Assembly: GCF_004137245.1 (NCBI RefSeq)
Contig: NZ_SDWS01000012.1
Span: 28,876-92,875 of the forward strand
Source: Nocardioides glacieisoli
GTDB lineage: Bacteria > Actinomycetota > Actinomycetes > Propionibacteriales > Nocardioidaceae
DNA: 64,000 nucleotides
Direction: 5' to 3'
The position numbers and the translations under genes are program-made. Under the pieces are notes generated by a model that saw nothing but the letters and a program-made list of their open reading frames with translations, was not told where the DNA came from and ran no database searches. Below are positions 8,206 to 17,117 of this stretch, piece after piece (position 1 is the stretch's first letter; every line of letters starts with the position of its first letter).

Positions 8206-9288
8206 ATGGGTTCGGTACGAGTAGGGATCGTCGGAGTCGGCAACTGCGCCACCTCCTTGATCCAGGGCGTGGAGTACTACAAGGACGCGGACCCCTCGGG
8301 CACCGTCCCCGGGCTCATGCACGTGAAGTTCGGCGACTACCACGTCAAGGACGTCGAGTTCGTCGTCGCCTTCGACGTCGACGACAAGAAGGTCGGCAAG
8401 GACCTCTCCGAGGCCATCAACGCCTCCGAGAACAACACCATCAAGATCGCCGACGTCCCGACCCTCGGTGTCGAGGTCAAGCGCGGCCCGACGATGGACG
8501 GCCTCGGCAAGTACTACCGCCAGACCATCGAGGAGTCCGCGGCCGACCCGGTCGACGTCACGCAGGCGCTCAAGGACGCCGAGGTCGACGTCCTCGTGTG
8601 CTACCTCCCGGTGGGCTCGGAGCAGGCTGCCAAGTTCTACGCGCAGTGCGCGATCGACGCCGGCGTGGGCTTCGTCAACGCCCTCCCCGTGTTCATCGCC
8701 TCGGACCCCGAGTGGGCCAAGAAGTTCGAGGACGCCGGTGTCCCGATCGTCGGCGACGACATCAAGAGCCAGGTCGGCGCCACCATCACCCACCGCGTGA
8801 TGGCGAAGCTGTTCGAGGACCGCGGCGTCGCGCTGGACCGCACCTACCAGCTCAACGTCGGCGGCAACATGGACTTCAAGAACATGCTCGAGCGCGAGCG
8901 CCTGGAGTCCAAGAAGGTCTCCAAGACCCAGGCCGTGACGTCCAACCTCACCGGCGAGCTGGCCGACAAGATCGACAGCCGCAACGTCCACATCGGCCCG
9001 TCGGACTACGTCGCGTGGCTCGACGACCGCAAGTGGGCCTACGTCCGCCTCGAGGGTCGCGCGTTCGGTGACGTCCCCCTCAACCTGGAGTACAAGCTCG
9101 AGGTCTGGGACTCCCCCAACTCGGCCGGCATCATCATCGACGCCGTCCGCGCCGCGAAGATCGCCAAGGACCGCGGCATCGGCGGCCCGATCATCTCCGC
9201 CTCGACCTACCTGATGAAGTCCCCGCCGGTGCAGATGCCGGACGACCTCGGGCGCGCCGAGCTCGAGAAGTTCATCGCGGGCGAGTGA
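8206..9288 (+). CDS. ino1: Inositol-3-phosphate synthase
   Basis: 360-residue NAD-dependent cytosolic enzyme that cyclises glucose 6-phosphate to inositol 3-phosphate, feeding phosphatidylinositol and mycothiol synthesis. The dinucleotide motif VGIVGVGNCATSL is at the N-terminus, with the family signatures GDDIKSQVGAT and NVGGNMDF further on. Start ATG at 8206 is set by an AAGGAG ribosome site; the frame stays open upstream but that part overlaps padR. Length is close to the mycobacterial Ino1 (about 367 residues). Confidence 0.96.
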   Translation: MGSVRVGIVGVGNCATSLIQGVEYYKDADPSGTVPGLMHVKFGDYHVKDVEFVVAFDVDDKKVGKDLSEAINASENNTIKIADVPTLGVEVKRGPTMDGLGKYYRQTIEESAADPVDVTQALKDAEVDVLVCYLPVGSEQAAKFYAQCAIDAGVGFVNALPVFIASDPEWAKKFEDAGVPIVGDDIKSQVGATITHRVMAKLFEDRGVALDRTYQLNVGGNMDFKNMLERERLESKKVSKTQAVTSNLTGELADKIDSRNVHIGPSDYVAWLDDRKWAYVRLEGRAFGDVPLNLEYKLEVWDSPNSAGIIIDAVRAAKIAKDRGIGGPIISASTYLMKSPPVQMPDDLGRAELEKFIAGE

Positions 9289-9311
9289 TCGCCGGGCGTC
9301 CCCGGCCGCCG

Positions 9312-9385
9312 CTGTAACGCCGGGTCAGTGCTTGTACCCACCCCCGTGCTCGGGGGTGGGTACAGCGCTTGACAGGGCGTTACAG
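9312..9385. repeat. Nested inverted repeats after ino1
   Basis: Inner stem: 9333-9346 pairs perfectly with 9351-9364 (14 bp, 4-nt loop). Outer stem: CTGTAACGCC at 9312-9321 pairs with GGCGTTACAG at 9376-9385. The inner hairpin could terminate ino1 transcription, but no T-run follows; the outer repeat flanks it and reaches into the promoter region of the next gene. Confidence 0.7.
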
Positions 9386-9421
9386 TCCCGGTGGCTGCCC
9401 AGCCACGATCGGGAGGTCCCC

Positions 9422-10099
9422 ATGAACATCGCCGTACTCGGGACCGGCATGGTCGGCCAGGCGCTCGCCGGTCGGCTCAGCGGACTCGGCCACACCGTCG
9501 CCGTCGGCACCCGCGACCCCGAGGCCACCCGGGCGCGGACCGAGCCCGACGGCATGGGCAACCCGGCATTCGCGACGTGGCACGCCGACCACGCCGAAGT
9601 GCGGCTCACCACCTTCACCGATGCCGCCGCCGGCGCCGACCTCGTCGTGCTGGCGGGCAACGGCTTCGCGGCCCTCGACATGCTCGGTGCCGCGGGCGCC
9701 GAGCACCTCGCCGGCAAGCCCGTTCTCGACATCTCCAACCCGCTGGACTTCTCGGCCGGCTTCCCGCCGAGCCTGTTCGTCAAGGACACCGACTCGCTGG
9801 CGGAGCGGATCCAGGCGGCGTTCCCCGAGGCCCGGGTCGTGAAGTCGCTCAACACGCTGACCGCGCCGCTCATGGTCGACCCCGGCCTGCTCGGCGAGGC
9901 GACCACCGTCTTCGTGTCGGGCGACGACGCGGATGCCAAGTCCCTCGTGACCGAGCTCCTCACGGCGTTCGGTCACCAGGACGTGATCGACCTCGGCGGG
10001 ATCGAGACCGCCCGCGGGACCGAGATGCTGCTGCCGCTGTGGCTGCGGACGATGGGCGCCCTCGGGACCGGCTTGTTCAACATCAAGGTCGTGCGCTGA
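9422..10099 (+). CDS. NADPH-dependent F420 reductase-like oxidoreductase
   Basis: 225 residues with an N-terminal Rossmann fold (MNIAVLGTGMVGQALAGRL, then VAVGTRDPEA) and the NAD-binding F420-reductase fold continuing with PVLDISNPLDFS and VVKSLNTL. These proteins move hydride between NADP and coenzyme F420 or act on related substrates; the exact substrate here is unknown. ATG at 9422 follows a GGGAGG ribosome site. The 3' end overlaps the convergent desaturase-family gene by 17 nt. Confidence 0.8.
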   Translation: MNIAVLGTGMVGQALAGRLSGLGHTVAVGTRDPEATRARTEPDGMGNPAFATWHADHAEVRLTTFTDAAAGADLVVLAGNGFAALDMLGAAGAEHLAGKPVLDISNPLDFSAGFPPSLFVKDTDSLAERIQAAFPEARVVKSLNTLTAPLMVDPGLLGEATTVFVSGDDADAKSLVTELLTAFGHQDVIDLGGIETARGTEMLLPLWLRTMGALGTGLFNIKVVR

Positions 10100-10823
10100 C
10101 CCCGGCCCCACGCCCGTGCAGGTCCTTGGCCGTCGGGCTGGTCGGCACGGTCGCCGGGTCCGGGTACGTACGGAGCAGCCGGTCGCTCGTGCCGGAGGTC
10201 GTGACCGAGAACCAGTAGTGCTCGCTCTTGTAGTGGTGCAGCCGGTGGTTGCGCCAGACCGCCTTGTAGGCGCGGGTCCGTGGCTTGTAGTCGGAGTGGA
10301 TGACGTAGTGGGTCCACTCGTAGACCAGCAGCACCACGGCCAGGGTCATCACGAAGGTCAGCGCCACCGACAGCTCTGCCCCGACCAGCGCGCCGACGCC
10401 GAGCGGGAGGGCGAGGCCGGGCAGGGCGACCACCCAGAGCAGGGCGCGCCACGGGATGAACACGAGGGGTACGTCGCGGGGGTCGGCGTGGTGGCGCCGG
10501 TGGTCGCGCGCCAGGAGGGTGTCGACCTCGACACCGGCGACGCGGCGCGGGCGCCAGTGGAGGATGAACACGTGGATCAACCACTCCACGACGGGGAACA
10601 GGACGAGGAACACCACCGGCGCGAGCAGGTCGGCCCGGGACCAGCCACCGACCACCACCCGTGCGGTGAGGGTCGCGACCAGGTAGCCGCTGATGATCCA
10701 CGGCGACGGGTAGCGCCAGAAGGCCCGGCCGGTCGCGGCCAGGGTGACGGCGGGCGTGCGTGCCAACCGCCTCTCGGCCACCGCGAGCCGTTGGTGCGCG
10801 CGCTGCTCGACCGGGTCGCTCAT
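10083..10823 (-). CDS. Sterol desaturase / fatty acid hydroxylase family membrane protein
   Basis: 246-residue membrane protein with about four to five helices and the di-iron histidine boxes of the family: HVFILH, HRRHH, HYVIH and HRLHH. It probably hydroxylates or desaturates a lipid or carotenoid; the substrate cannot be read from sequence. Its ATG overlaps the TGA of the FadR-type regulator gene (ATGA), so it is the second gene of that operon and the best candidate target of the regulator. Confidence 0.85.
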   Translation of the reverse strand: MSDPVEQRAHQRLAVAERRLARTPAVTLAATGRAFWRYPSPWIISGYLVATLTARVVVGGWSRADLLAPVVFLVLFPVVEWLIHVFILHWRPRRVAGVEVDTLLARDHRRHHADPRDVPLVFIPWRALLWVVALPGLALPLGVGALVGAELSVALTFVMTLAVVLLVYEWTHYVIHSDYKPRTRAYKAVWRNHRLHHYKSEHYWFSVTTSGTSDRLLRTYPDPATVPTSPTAKDLHGRGAGVSARP

Positions 10824-11545
10824 CGCTCCAGCTCCTGCACCCGGTCGATCGCGTCGAGGAGGCTGGCCGTCGCCGAGCCGAGCAGGTCTCCCGCCAGCTC
10901 GCGCGCCAGGTCGGCATCTGCCGCCACGACGGCATCGGCCAGGGCGGCGTACGCCTCGACCCGGTCGACCTCGGCGGCCATGAGTGGTGCCAGCGCCTCG
11001 ACCAGCGGGAGGTAGGCCGCCCGCATCGAGTTGAACATCAGCCGGAAGGTGATGGAGTCGGCCGCCTCGACCAGGTGCTCCCAGAAGGCGAGCGCCACGT
11101 GCTGACGGCGTACGTCGTCGTCGTCGACGCCGAGCTCCGTCACCGCCCGCCCGAGGTGGGCGGCCGCCGCCGGTCCGCCGCGCTGCGCCGCGAGCTCGGC
11201 GATCCTGGGGCCGACGTGCGCCCGCGCCTCGAGGATGCTGCGGGCGACGGACAGGTCGAGCCCCCCGCGGGTCAGCAGCAGCCGCGGCAGCAGGTCGAGC
11301 CCGCCGAGGCGTCGGAAGTCGCGGACCGTGGTCGAGCCGCCCTGGCGCACGTCGACGAAGCCGGAGCTGGCGAGCCGCTGCAGCGCCTCGCGCACCGCGG
11401 GACGCGAGACCCCCAGCACCTCGGCCAGGCGCCGCTCGCTCGGGAGCGGTTCGCCGGCGGCGAGGTCGCCCCCGAGCATCTCGCCGAGGAGCTGGTCGTA
11501 GACCTCGTCGGGGACGGAGCGGCGGGAGACGGGTGCGAGTGCCAT
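10820..11545 (-). CDS. GntR-family regulator, FadR subfamily
   Basis: 241-residue repressor. The N-terminal winged helix shows PLPSERRLAEVLGVSRPAVREALQRL; the C-terminal all-helical FCD-like domain binds an effector, usually an acyl-CoA or organic acid, in this subfamily. ATG at 11545 is chosen over the longer open frame because the upstream part contains the operator repeats. Translationally coupled to the desaturase-family gene. Two identical palindromes lie just upstream of its own start, so autoregulation is likely. Confidence 0.88.
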   Translation of the reverse strand: MALAPVSRRSVPDEVYDQLLGEMLGGDLAAGEPLPSERRLAEVLGVSRPAVREALQRLASSGFVDVRQGGSTTVRDFRRLGGLDLLPRLLLTRGGLDLSVARSILEARAHVGPRIAELAAQRGGPAAAAHLGRAVTELGVDDDDVRRQHVALAFWEHLVEAADSITFRLMFNSMRAAYLPLVEALAPLMAAEVDRVEAYAALADAVVAADADLARELAGDLLGSATASLLDAIDRVQELER

Positions 11546-11561
11546 CCGTCGACCATACGAC

Positions 11562-11592
11562 TGGTCTGACCAGTGGTCAAGTGGTCTGACCA
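11562..11592. promoter_or_regulatory. Tandem FadR-type operators
   Basis: TGGTCTGACCA occurs at 11562-11572 and again at 11582-11592, exactly 20 bp apart (two helical turns, same face). Each is a perfect palindrome around a central base, matching the TGGTnnnACCA pattern of FadR-subfamily GntR proteins. They are 17-47 bp upstream of the regulator's start; the second overlaps the 3' end of the cca gene. Confidence 0.75.
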
Positions 11593-13037
11593 GGACGCGT
11601 GGACCACCACGCACGCAGCGCTGCCTCGGCCGCCTCCGGTGACTGCGGGCCCTCGTCCATCCGCAGCTCGAGGAGGAACTTGTAGGCGTCACCGATCTCG
11701 CGACCGGGACCGACGCCCAGGATCGCCATGATCTGGTTGCCGTCGAGGTCGGGCCGGATCGAGGCGAGCTCCTCCTCCTCGGACAGCCGCGCGATGCGCT
11801 CCTCGAGCGAGTCGTAGGTCCGGCGCAGCCGGTCGGCCTTGCGCTGGTTGCGCGTCGTGCAGTCGGCGCGGGTGAGGATGTGCAGCCGCTCGAGCTGGTC
11901 GCCGGCGTCGCGGACGTAACGGCGTACGGCGCTGTCGGTCCACTCCCCCGAGCCGTAGCCGTGGAAGCGCAGGTGCAGCTCGACCAGCGTGGCGACCGCG
12001 TCGATGTCGTGGTTGGAGAAGCGCAGCGCCTGCATCCGCTTGCGGGTCAGCTTCGCCCCGACCACGTCGTGGTGGTGGAAGGTCACCGTGCCGCCGGACT
12101 CGAAGCGACGGGTCTTCGGCTTGCCGACGTCGTGCATGAGGGCGGCGAACCGGCTGACGAAGTCGGGGGCGCCGCCGAGGCGGTGCTCGAGGTCGATCGA
12201 CTGCTCGAGCACCGTGAGCGTGTGCTCGTAGACGTCCTTGTGGCGGTGGTGCTCGTCGCGCTCGAGGGCGAGGGCCGGCAGCTCCGGCAGGACGTACGCC
12301 GCCAGGCCGGTGTCGACGAGCAGGGTGAGGCCGAGCCGCGGGTGGGGCGCGCACACCAGCCTGACCAGCTCGTCGCGCACCCGCTCGGCCGAGATGATCT
12401 CGATCCGCCCGGCCATCTCGGTCATCGCCGCGACCACCTCGGGCGCGACCGCGAAGCCGAGCTGGGCCGCGAAGCGTGCGGCGCGCATCATCCGCAGCGG
12501 GTCGTCGGAGAACGAGTCCTCGGGTGCCCCCGGGGTCCGCAGGACGCGCTCGGCCAGGTCGACGATCCCGCCGAACGGGTCGACGAAGTCGCGGCTCGGC
12601 ACGCGCACCGCCATCGAGTTCACGCTGAAGTCCCGGCGACCGAGGTCGCCCTCGAGGTTGTCGCCGAAGTCGACCGCCGGCTTGCGCGAGTCGGGGTCGT
12701 AGGACTCGGAGCGGTAGGTGGTGATCTCCACCTGCCACGGGCCCTTGCGGCACCCGATGGTGCCGAAGGAGCGCCCCATGTCCCAGACCGCGTCGGCCCA
12801 GCCGGAGACCAGGCGCTCGGTCACGTCGGGCAGCGCGGAGGTGGTGAAGTCGAGGTCGCTCTGGAGCCGCCCGAGCATCGCGTCGCGGACCGGGCCGCCG
12901 ACCAGCGACAGCTCCTCGCCGGCCTCGGCGAAGAGGACTCCGAGCTCGTCGATGACCGACCCGATGCGGTCGAGCTCCGCACCGACGCGGCGCTGGATCT
13001 CGACGATCGTGAGCGGGGGAAGGGCGGCGTCGGACAC
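11577..13037 (-). CDS. cca: CCA tRNA nucleotidyltransferase
   Basis: 486-residue enzyme that adds or repairs the CCA end of tRNAs. The class II nucleotidyltransferase head has LVGGPVRDAMLGRLQSDLDF with the two catalytic aspartates, and RRDFSVNSMAV; an HD domain follows (HDVGKPKTRRF, HHHDVVGAKL). GTG at 13037 gives VSDAALPPLT; upstream in-frame sequence is Cys/Arg-rich and overlaps the divergent gene. Corresponds to mycobacterial pcnA (Rv3907c). The gene between it and the DUF6049 homologue in mycobacteria (mutT4) is absent here. Confidence 0.93.
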   Translation of the reverse strand: MSDAALPPLTIVEIQRRVGAELDRIGSVIDELGVLFAEAGEELSLVGGPVRDAMLGRLQSDLDFTTSALPDVTERLVSGWADAVWDMGRSFGTIGCRKGPWQVEITTYRSESYDPDSRKPAVDFGDNLEGDLGRRDFSVNSMAVRVPSRDFVDPFGGIVDLAERVLRTPGAPEDSFSDDPLRMMRAARFAAQLGFAVAPEVVAAMTEMAGRIEIISAERVRDELVRLVCAPHPRLGLTLLVDTGLAAYVLPELPALALERDEHHRHKDVYEHTLTVLEQSIDLEHRLGGAPDFVSRFAALMHDVGKPKTRRFESGGTVTFHHHDVVGAKLTRKRMQALRFSNHDIDAVATLVELHLRFHGYGSGEWTDSAVRRYVRDAGDQLERLHILTRADCTTRNQRKADRLRRTYDSLEERIARLSEEEELASIRPDLDGNQIMAILGVGPGREIGDAYKFLLELRMDEGPQSPEAAEAALRAWWSTRPGQTT

Positions 13038-13078
13038 GACGGGCCAGTCTACGTGCCAGCCAGTTGCGGCCGAACAAC

Positions 13079-13090
13079 TACAGTCGGTGC
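13079..13090 (+). promoter_or_regulatory. -10 element of leaderless DUF6049 gene
   Basis: TACAGT (13079-13084) is 6 nt before the GTG at 13091, which would place the transcript start at the start codon. Confidence 0.45.
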
Positions 13091-15424
13091 GTGCCCCGCT
13101 CGTCCTCGTTCCGCGCTGTCCTGGCGGGGTTCCTGACGGCCGGACTGGCCAGCCTGGGCGCCCAGGCGCCGGCCGCGGCGGCACCCGCGGAGGAGCAGGA
13201 CCCGCTGGTCGTGCACATCGACACCATCGACCCGGTGCTGCCACGCAGCGGCGACGTCGTGATCACCGGCACCGTGACCAACGTCAGCGCGGACACCTAC
13301 ACCCGGATCAACCTGCACGCGTTCTCGTCGGAGAACCCGATCCTCGACTCCGCCAACCTCGTGACGTCAGCCGCCAGCGACCCGACGCAGGCCGTCGGCG
13401 ACCGGGTGACGGTGCCGGGCACCTTCTACACGGTGGCCGAGCTCGCTCCCGGGCAGACGGCGTACTTCTCCGACACGGTTCCGGTCGAGCTGCTCGAGAT
13501 GGACCCTCGCGTCGAGGGCGTCTACTGGATCGGGATCCACGCCTTCGGTGACGGCGCCGTCCCGCGCGACGGGTTCGCCGACGGGCGGGCCCGCACGTTC
13601 ATCCCGGCGCGACCGAGCGCGGACGGCTCGGCCGAGACGTCGGTGATCCTCTCGCTCCGGAGCCCGGTCTGGTTCACCGACGACGGCAAGGTCGCCGGGC
13701 TCGACCGGTGGGAGAAGCGGCTCGGGGAGGGCGGCAGCCTCGACGGCGTGCTCGACATGGCGGACTCCGCCGACGCGACGCCGTACAGCTGGCTCGTCGA
13801 CCCGGCCGTGCTCGTCGCACTGACGCGGCTGGAGCGGGGCAACCCGGCGCGCAGCATCGTGCCCGACCCCAACATCCCCATCGAGGAGCCTGCCTCCGAG
13901 GAACCCGCCTCCGAGACGCCCGCCTCCGAGACGCCCGCGCCCGAGGAGGCCACGGAGCCGACCGAGGCTCCGGGCGGCTGGGACACCCTCGCCCCGCCCA
14001 CCTCGCCGGACGCCGAGCCCACGGCGCAGGAGCAGGCGCTCGCCACCGCAGCCGCCGGCTGGCTCAACCGCTTCCGAGACCTCGTCGGTACGCAGCCGGT
14101 GCTGACGCTCCCCTTCGGCGACCTGGACGTCTCCGCGGCGGTCCGCAACGACCGCACGCGGCTCGACCAGGCCGTCGCCCGCAGCGCCGAGGTGATGCGG
14201 GTGCTGCGGCTGCCGTCGCGGCCGGCGGTGTCGCCGGCCGGTGACCGGCTGAGCCCCGAGGGGCTCCAGACGGTGTCGCCCGAGACCGTCATCCTGATGG
14301 GCGACAGCGCCTTCGACTTCCCGCCGACGACGCCGAACTCGGTGGTGAAGATGCTCGGGCACAAGGTGCTCGTCACCAGCACCGCGGCCGAGTCCGGTGG
14401 TCCCGGCCCGACGGCGGCCACCGACCCGCTGGCCATGCGCCAGCGGCTGCTCAGCGAGGCGGCGCTGCGAGCGCTCGACGACGACTCGGCGCCGCTCATC
14501 CTGACCCTGCCGACCGTGTGGCGCGGCGAGGACGCCGCGGCGTTCTTCGACGAGCTCGAGCAGCCGTGGCTCGACATCGTGCCCGTCGAGGAGATCGCCG
14601 ACGACCGCAATGCCGTCGGCCAGCCCGCGTCGACCCTGAACTACACGACCGAGGACCAGGCGGCGGAGATCGGTGCCGGCAACTTCACCGCCGCCACCCG
14701 AGCCACCAACGCCGCCAACCTGCTCGAGCAGGTCCTCCTGCGCCAGACGACGATCGAGGGCCAGGTGCGTGACGAGGCGCTCGTGACGGTCTCCGAGCAG
14801 CACCGCACCCGGCCGGGCGTGGCGCTGAAGTCCGCCGGTCGGCTGGAGGCGGGGATGTCCGACTACCTCGGCAAGATCCAGATCGAGGCGCCTCCGGCAG
14901 TGACGCTGTTCAGCGCGTCCGGCAAGCTCGGCGCGACGCTCGTCAACCTCCTCGACCAGCCGGTCACCGTCGAGGTGCGCCCGACGACGGACGGGCAGCT
15001 GACGATCAGCGGCCTCGGCGGCGCGCGGACGCTCGGGCCGGACGCGCGCAGCGTGCTCCGCTACGAGGCGACCACCGACCAGCTCGGCACGCACAACGTC
15101 CGCTTCTTCGTCACCTCGGTGGAGGGCGCCCCGCTGGGCTCCTCCGACGCCCTACCGATCCGTGCGGCCCGGGTGAGCGCCCTGGTGTGGGTGGCGATGG
15201 CCGGCGGCGCCCTCGTGCTCTTCGGGATGATCGGCTACCGCCTGCCCGGACAGATCCGCGCCCGTCGCGCGGAGCTGGCGGCGGCATCGCGCGGCGAGGA
15301 CCACGACGAGGCGTCGGAGGACGAGGCGAGGGAGGCCGGCGACGGGCACGGCGAGAGCGCGTCCGACGTACGACCCGCCGGGGGGCGCGCCACTGCTCCC
15401 GGGCCGCCCGTGAGCACCGCATGA
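13091..15424 (+). CDS. DUF6049-type secreted/membrane protein (Rv3909 homologue)
   Basis: 777 residues: signal peptide (about 1-35, ending AAAAPAEE), a long extracytoplasmic region, one C-terminal helix (VWVAMAGGALVLFGMIGY, about 698-716) and an acidic/basic cytoplasmic tail. A Glu/Pro/Ala/Ser repeat (EEPASEEPASETPASETPA) lies near residue 265. It always sits directly before murJ in actinobacteria and its stop overlaps the murJ start (ATGA), implying a role in the same envelope process, but its activity is not established. GTG start at 13091 is supported by the -10 hexamer spacing. Confidence 0.8.
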   Translation: MPRSSSFRAVLAGFLTAGLASLGAQAPAAAAPAEEQDPLVVHIDTIDPVLPRSGDVVITGTVTNVSADTYTRINLHAFSSENPILDSANLVTSAASDPTQAVGDRVTVPGTFYTVAELAPGQTAYFSDTVPVELLEMDPRVEGVYWIGIHAFGDGAVPRDGFADGRARTFIPARPSADGSAETSVILSLRSPVWFTDDGKVAGLDRWEKRLGEGGSLDGVLDMADSADATPYSWLVDPAVLVALTRLERGNPARSIVPDPNIPIEEPASEEPASETPASETPAPEEATEPTEAPGGWDTLAPPTSPDAEPTAQEQALATAAAGWLNRFRDLVGTQPVLTLPFGDLDVSAAVRNDRTRLDQAVARSAEVMRVLRLPSRPAVSPAGDRLSPEGLQTVSPETVILMGDSAFDFPPTTPNSVVKMLGHKVLVTSTAAESGGPGPTAATDPLAMRQRLLSEAALRALDDDSAPLILTLPTVWRGEDAAAFFDELEQPWLDIVPVEEIADDRNAVGQPASTLNYTTEDQAAEIGAGNFTAATRATNAANLLEQVLLRQTTIEGQVRDEALVTVSEQHRTRPGVALKSAGRLEAGMSDYLGKIQIEAPPAVTLFSASGKLGATLVNLLDQPVTVEVRPTTDGQLTISGLGGARTLGPDARSVLRYEATTDQLGTHNVRFFVTSVEGAPLGSSDALPIRAARVSALVWVAMAGGALVLFGMIGYRLPGQIRARRAELAAASRGEDHDEASEDEAREAGDGHGESASDVRPAGGRATAPGPPVSTA

Positions 15425-17058
15425 CCACCCCGGGGAGCGACCAGCGCATCCTGGCCTCCTCGGCCGTGATGGCTGCCGGCACGGTGGTGTCCCGTGCCTC
15501 GGGCTTCGTCCGCAGCGCCCTCCTCGTCCTGGCGCTGGGGGCCGTGCTGCGCGCCGACCTCTTCTCGATCGCCAACACGATCCCCAACATGGTCTACATC
15601 CTCGTTGCGGGGGGTGTCTTCAACGCCGTCCTCGTGCCGCAGCTCGTGCGCCGGATCAAGGACGATCCCGACGGCGGCGACGCCTACGCCAGCCGGATCA
15701 TCACCCTGTCCGCACTGTTCCTGGCCGCGGTCACCGTCGTGCTGATGGTGCTCGCGCCGGTGCTGCTGAGGCTCTACCTCGACGACGACTTCCTCGAGCC
15801 CGCCCTCGCACCGCACCTCGAGTCCATCGTCGACCTCACCCGGTGGTGCCTGCCGCAGGTGTTCTTCTACGGAATGTACGTCCTGGTCGGGCAGGTGCTC
15901 AACGCCCGCGGCCGCTTCGGGCCGATGATGTGGGCACCCATCGCCAACAACGTCATCTCGGTCGCGATGCTCGTGGCCTACCTGCTGGCCTTCGGCGCGG
16001 CCACCGTGGCCCAGACCGGGGAAGCGCTGTCGTCGTCGCAGGAGGCACTCCTCGGCCTCGGCTCCACGCTCGGGATCGCCGCACAGCTCGTCGTGCTCGT
16101 GCCCTACCTGCGGGCCTCGGGCTTCACCTACCGGCCCCGCTTCGACTTCCGCGACCCGGAGTTGAAGAAGACCCTGTCCCTGGGCGTCTGGACCGTGCTG
16201 TTCGTGGTCGCCACCCAGCTCGCCTACATGTACGTCGTCAAGCTCGCGTCGGGCGGCAGTGCAGCCGGCGGCACCGGCTACACGATCTACTCCACCGGCC
16301 TGCTGCTGATGATGGTGCCGCACTCCGTCGTGACGGTCTCGCTCGCGACGGCGATCCTGCCGCGCATCTCCTCGTTGGCCCACGACGGCGACCTGCGCGG
16401 CGTGGGTCGCACCGTCGGCTCGACCCTCGGCACCGCGCTGGCGTTGGTGCTGCCCTTCGCGGTGCTGCTGCCGGTCGTGGCCGACGACGTCGCCAACGGG
16501 CTCTTCGGGTGGGGCGCGACCGACCCGGAGCAGCTCGCGCCGACCATCGCGCTCTTCGGCCCGGCCCTCGTGCCGTTCACCGTCCACTACCTCATGCAGC
16601 GCGGGTTCTACTCCCTCGAGGCGACCCGCCGGGTGTTCTACATCCAGTGCGCCGTCGCCCTCACCAACGTCGTCGCGGCCCACCTGCTGGTCGCGTCGCG
16701 CCCGCCCGTCGACACCGCGCCGATGCTCGTGGTGGCCAACCTGCTGTCCTACCTGGTGGGCTCGATCATCAGCTTCACGGTGCTGCGCCGGACCCTCGGC
16801 GAGCTGCAGGGCGCGCAGCTGATGCGATTCGCCGTACGCATGTCCCTGGTGCTCGCCGCCGCGGCAGCCGCAGCCTGGGGCGTGGAGTGGGTGCTCTCCG
16901 GCCTGGGCGACGAGCCCCACCCGCTCGTCGCGCTCGGTCGTGGCGGCGCGGCGGGAGCGCTCGGCCTGCTCGTGGTGCTCGGTGGGGCGAAGGTGCTGCG
17001 GATCCGCGAGGTGACCAGCATGGTCGACACCGTCGCGGCGCGGCTGCGCCGGGGCTGA
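15421..17058 (+). CDS. murJ: Lipid II flippase MurJ
   Basis: 545-residue MATE/MOP-type transporter with about 14 membrane helices that moves lipid II to the outer face. Family-typical starts are ILASSAVMAAGTVVSRASGFVRSALL and DLFSIANTIPNMVYILVAGGVFNAVLVPQL. The protein ends shortly after the last helices (LRIREVTSMVDTVAARLRRG), whereas mycobacterial MviN continues with a pseudokinase and an extracellular domain; those parts are encoded by the next gene here. Confidence 0.94.
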   Translation: MTTPGSDQRILASSAVMAAGTVVSRASGFVRSALLVLALGAVLRADLFSIANTIPNMVYILVAGGVFNAVLVPQLVRRIKDDPDGGDAYASRIITLSALFLAAVTVVLMVLAPVLLRLYLDDDFLEPALAPHLESIVDLTRWCLPQVFFYGMYVLVGQVLNARGRFGPMMWAPIANNVISVAMLVAYLLAFGAATVAQTGEALSSSQEALLGLGSTLGIAAQLVVLVPYLRASGFTYRPRFDFRDPELKKTLSLGVWTVLFVVATQLAYMYVVKLASGGSAAGGTGYTIYSTGLLLMMVPHSVVTVSLATAILPRISSLAHDGDLRGVGRTVGSTLGTALALVLPFAVLLPVVADDVANGLFGWGATDPEQLAPTIALFGPALVPFTVHYLMQRGFYSLEATRRVFYIQCAVALTNVVAAHLLVASRPPVDTAPMLVVANLLSYLVGSIISFTVLRRTLGELQGAQLMRFAVRMSLVLAAAAAAAWGVEWVLSGLGDEPHPLVALGRGGAAGALGLLVVLGGAKVLRIREVTSMVDTVAARLRRG

Positions 17059-17117
17059 AAGTCCCTAGAGTGGCCACCGGGACAGCAGAGGGACGCGCCG
17101 TGGGAGGGAGGTGAGCG

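Noticed and set aside
9369..9374. TTGACA as -35 of the F420-reductase-like gene
   Set aside because: No TANNNT at 16-18 nt downstream.
15235..16920. Leftward 561-codon frame over murJ
   Set aside because: His/Gly/Gln-rich antisense shadow of a clear membrane transporter.
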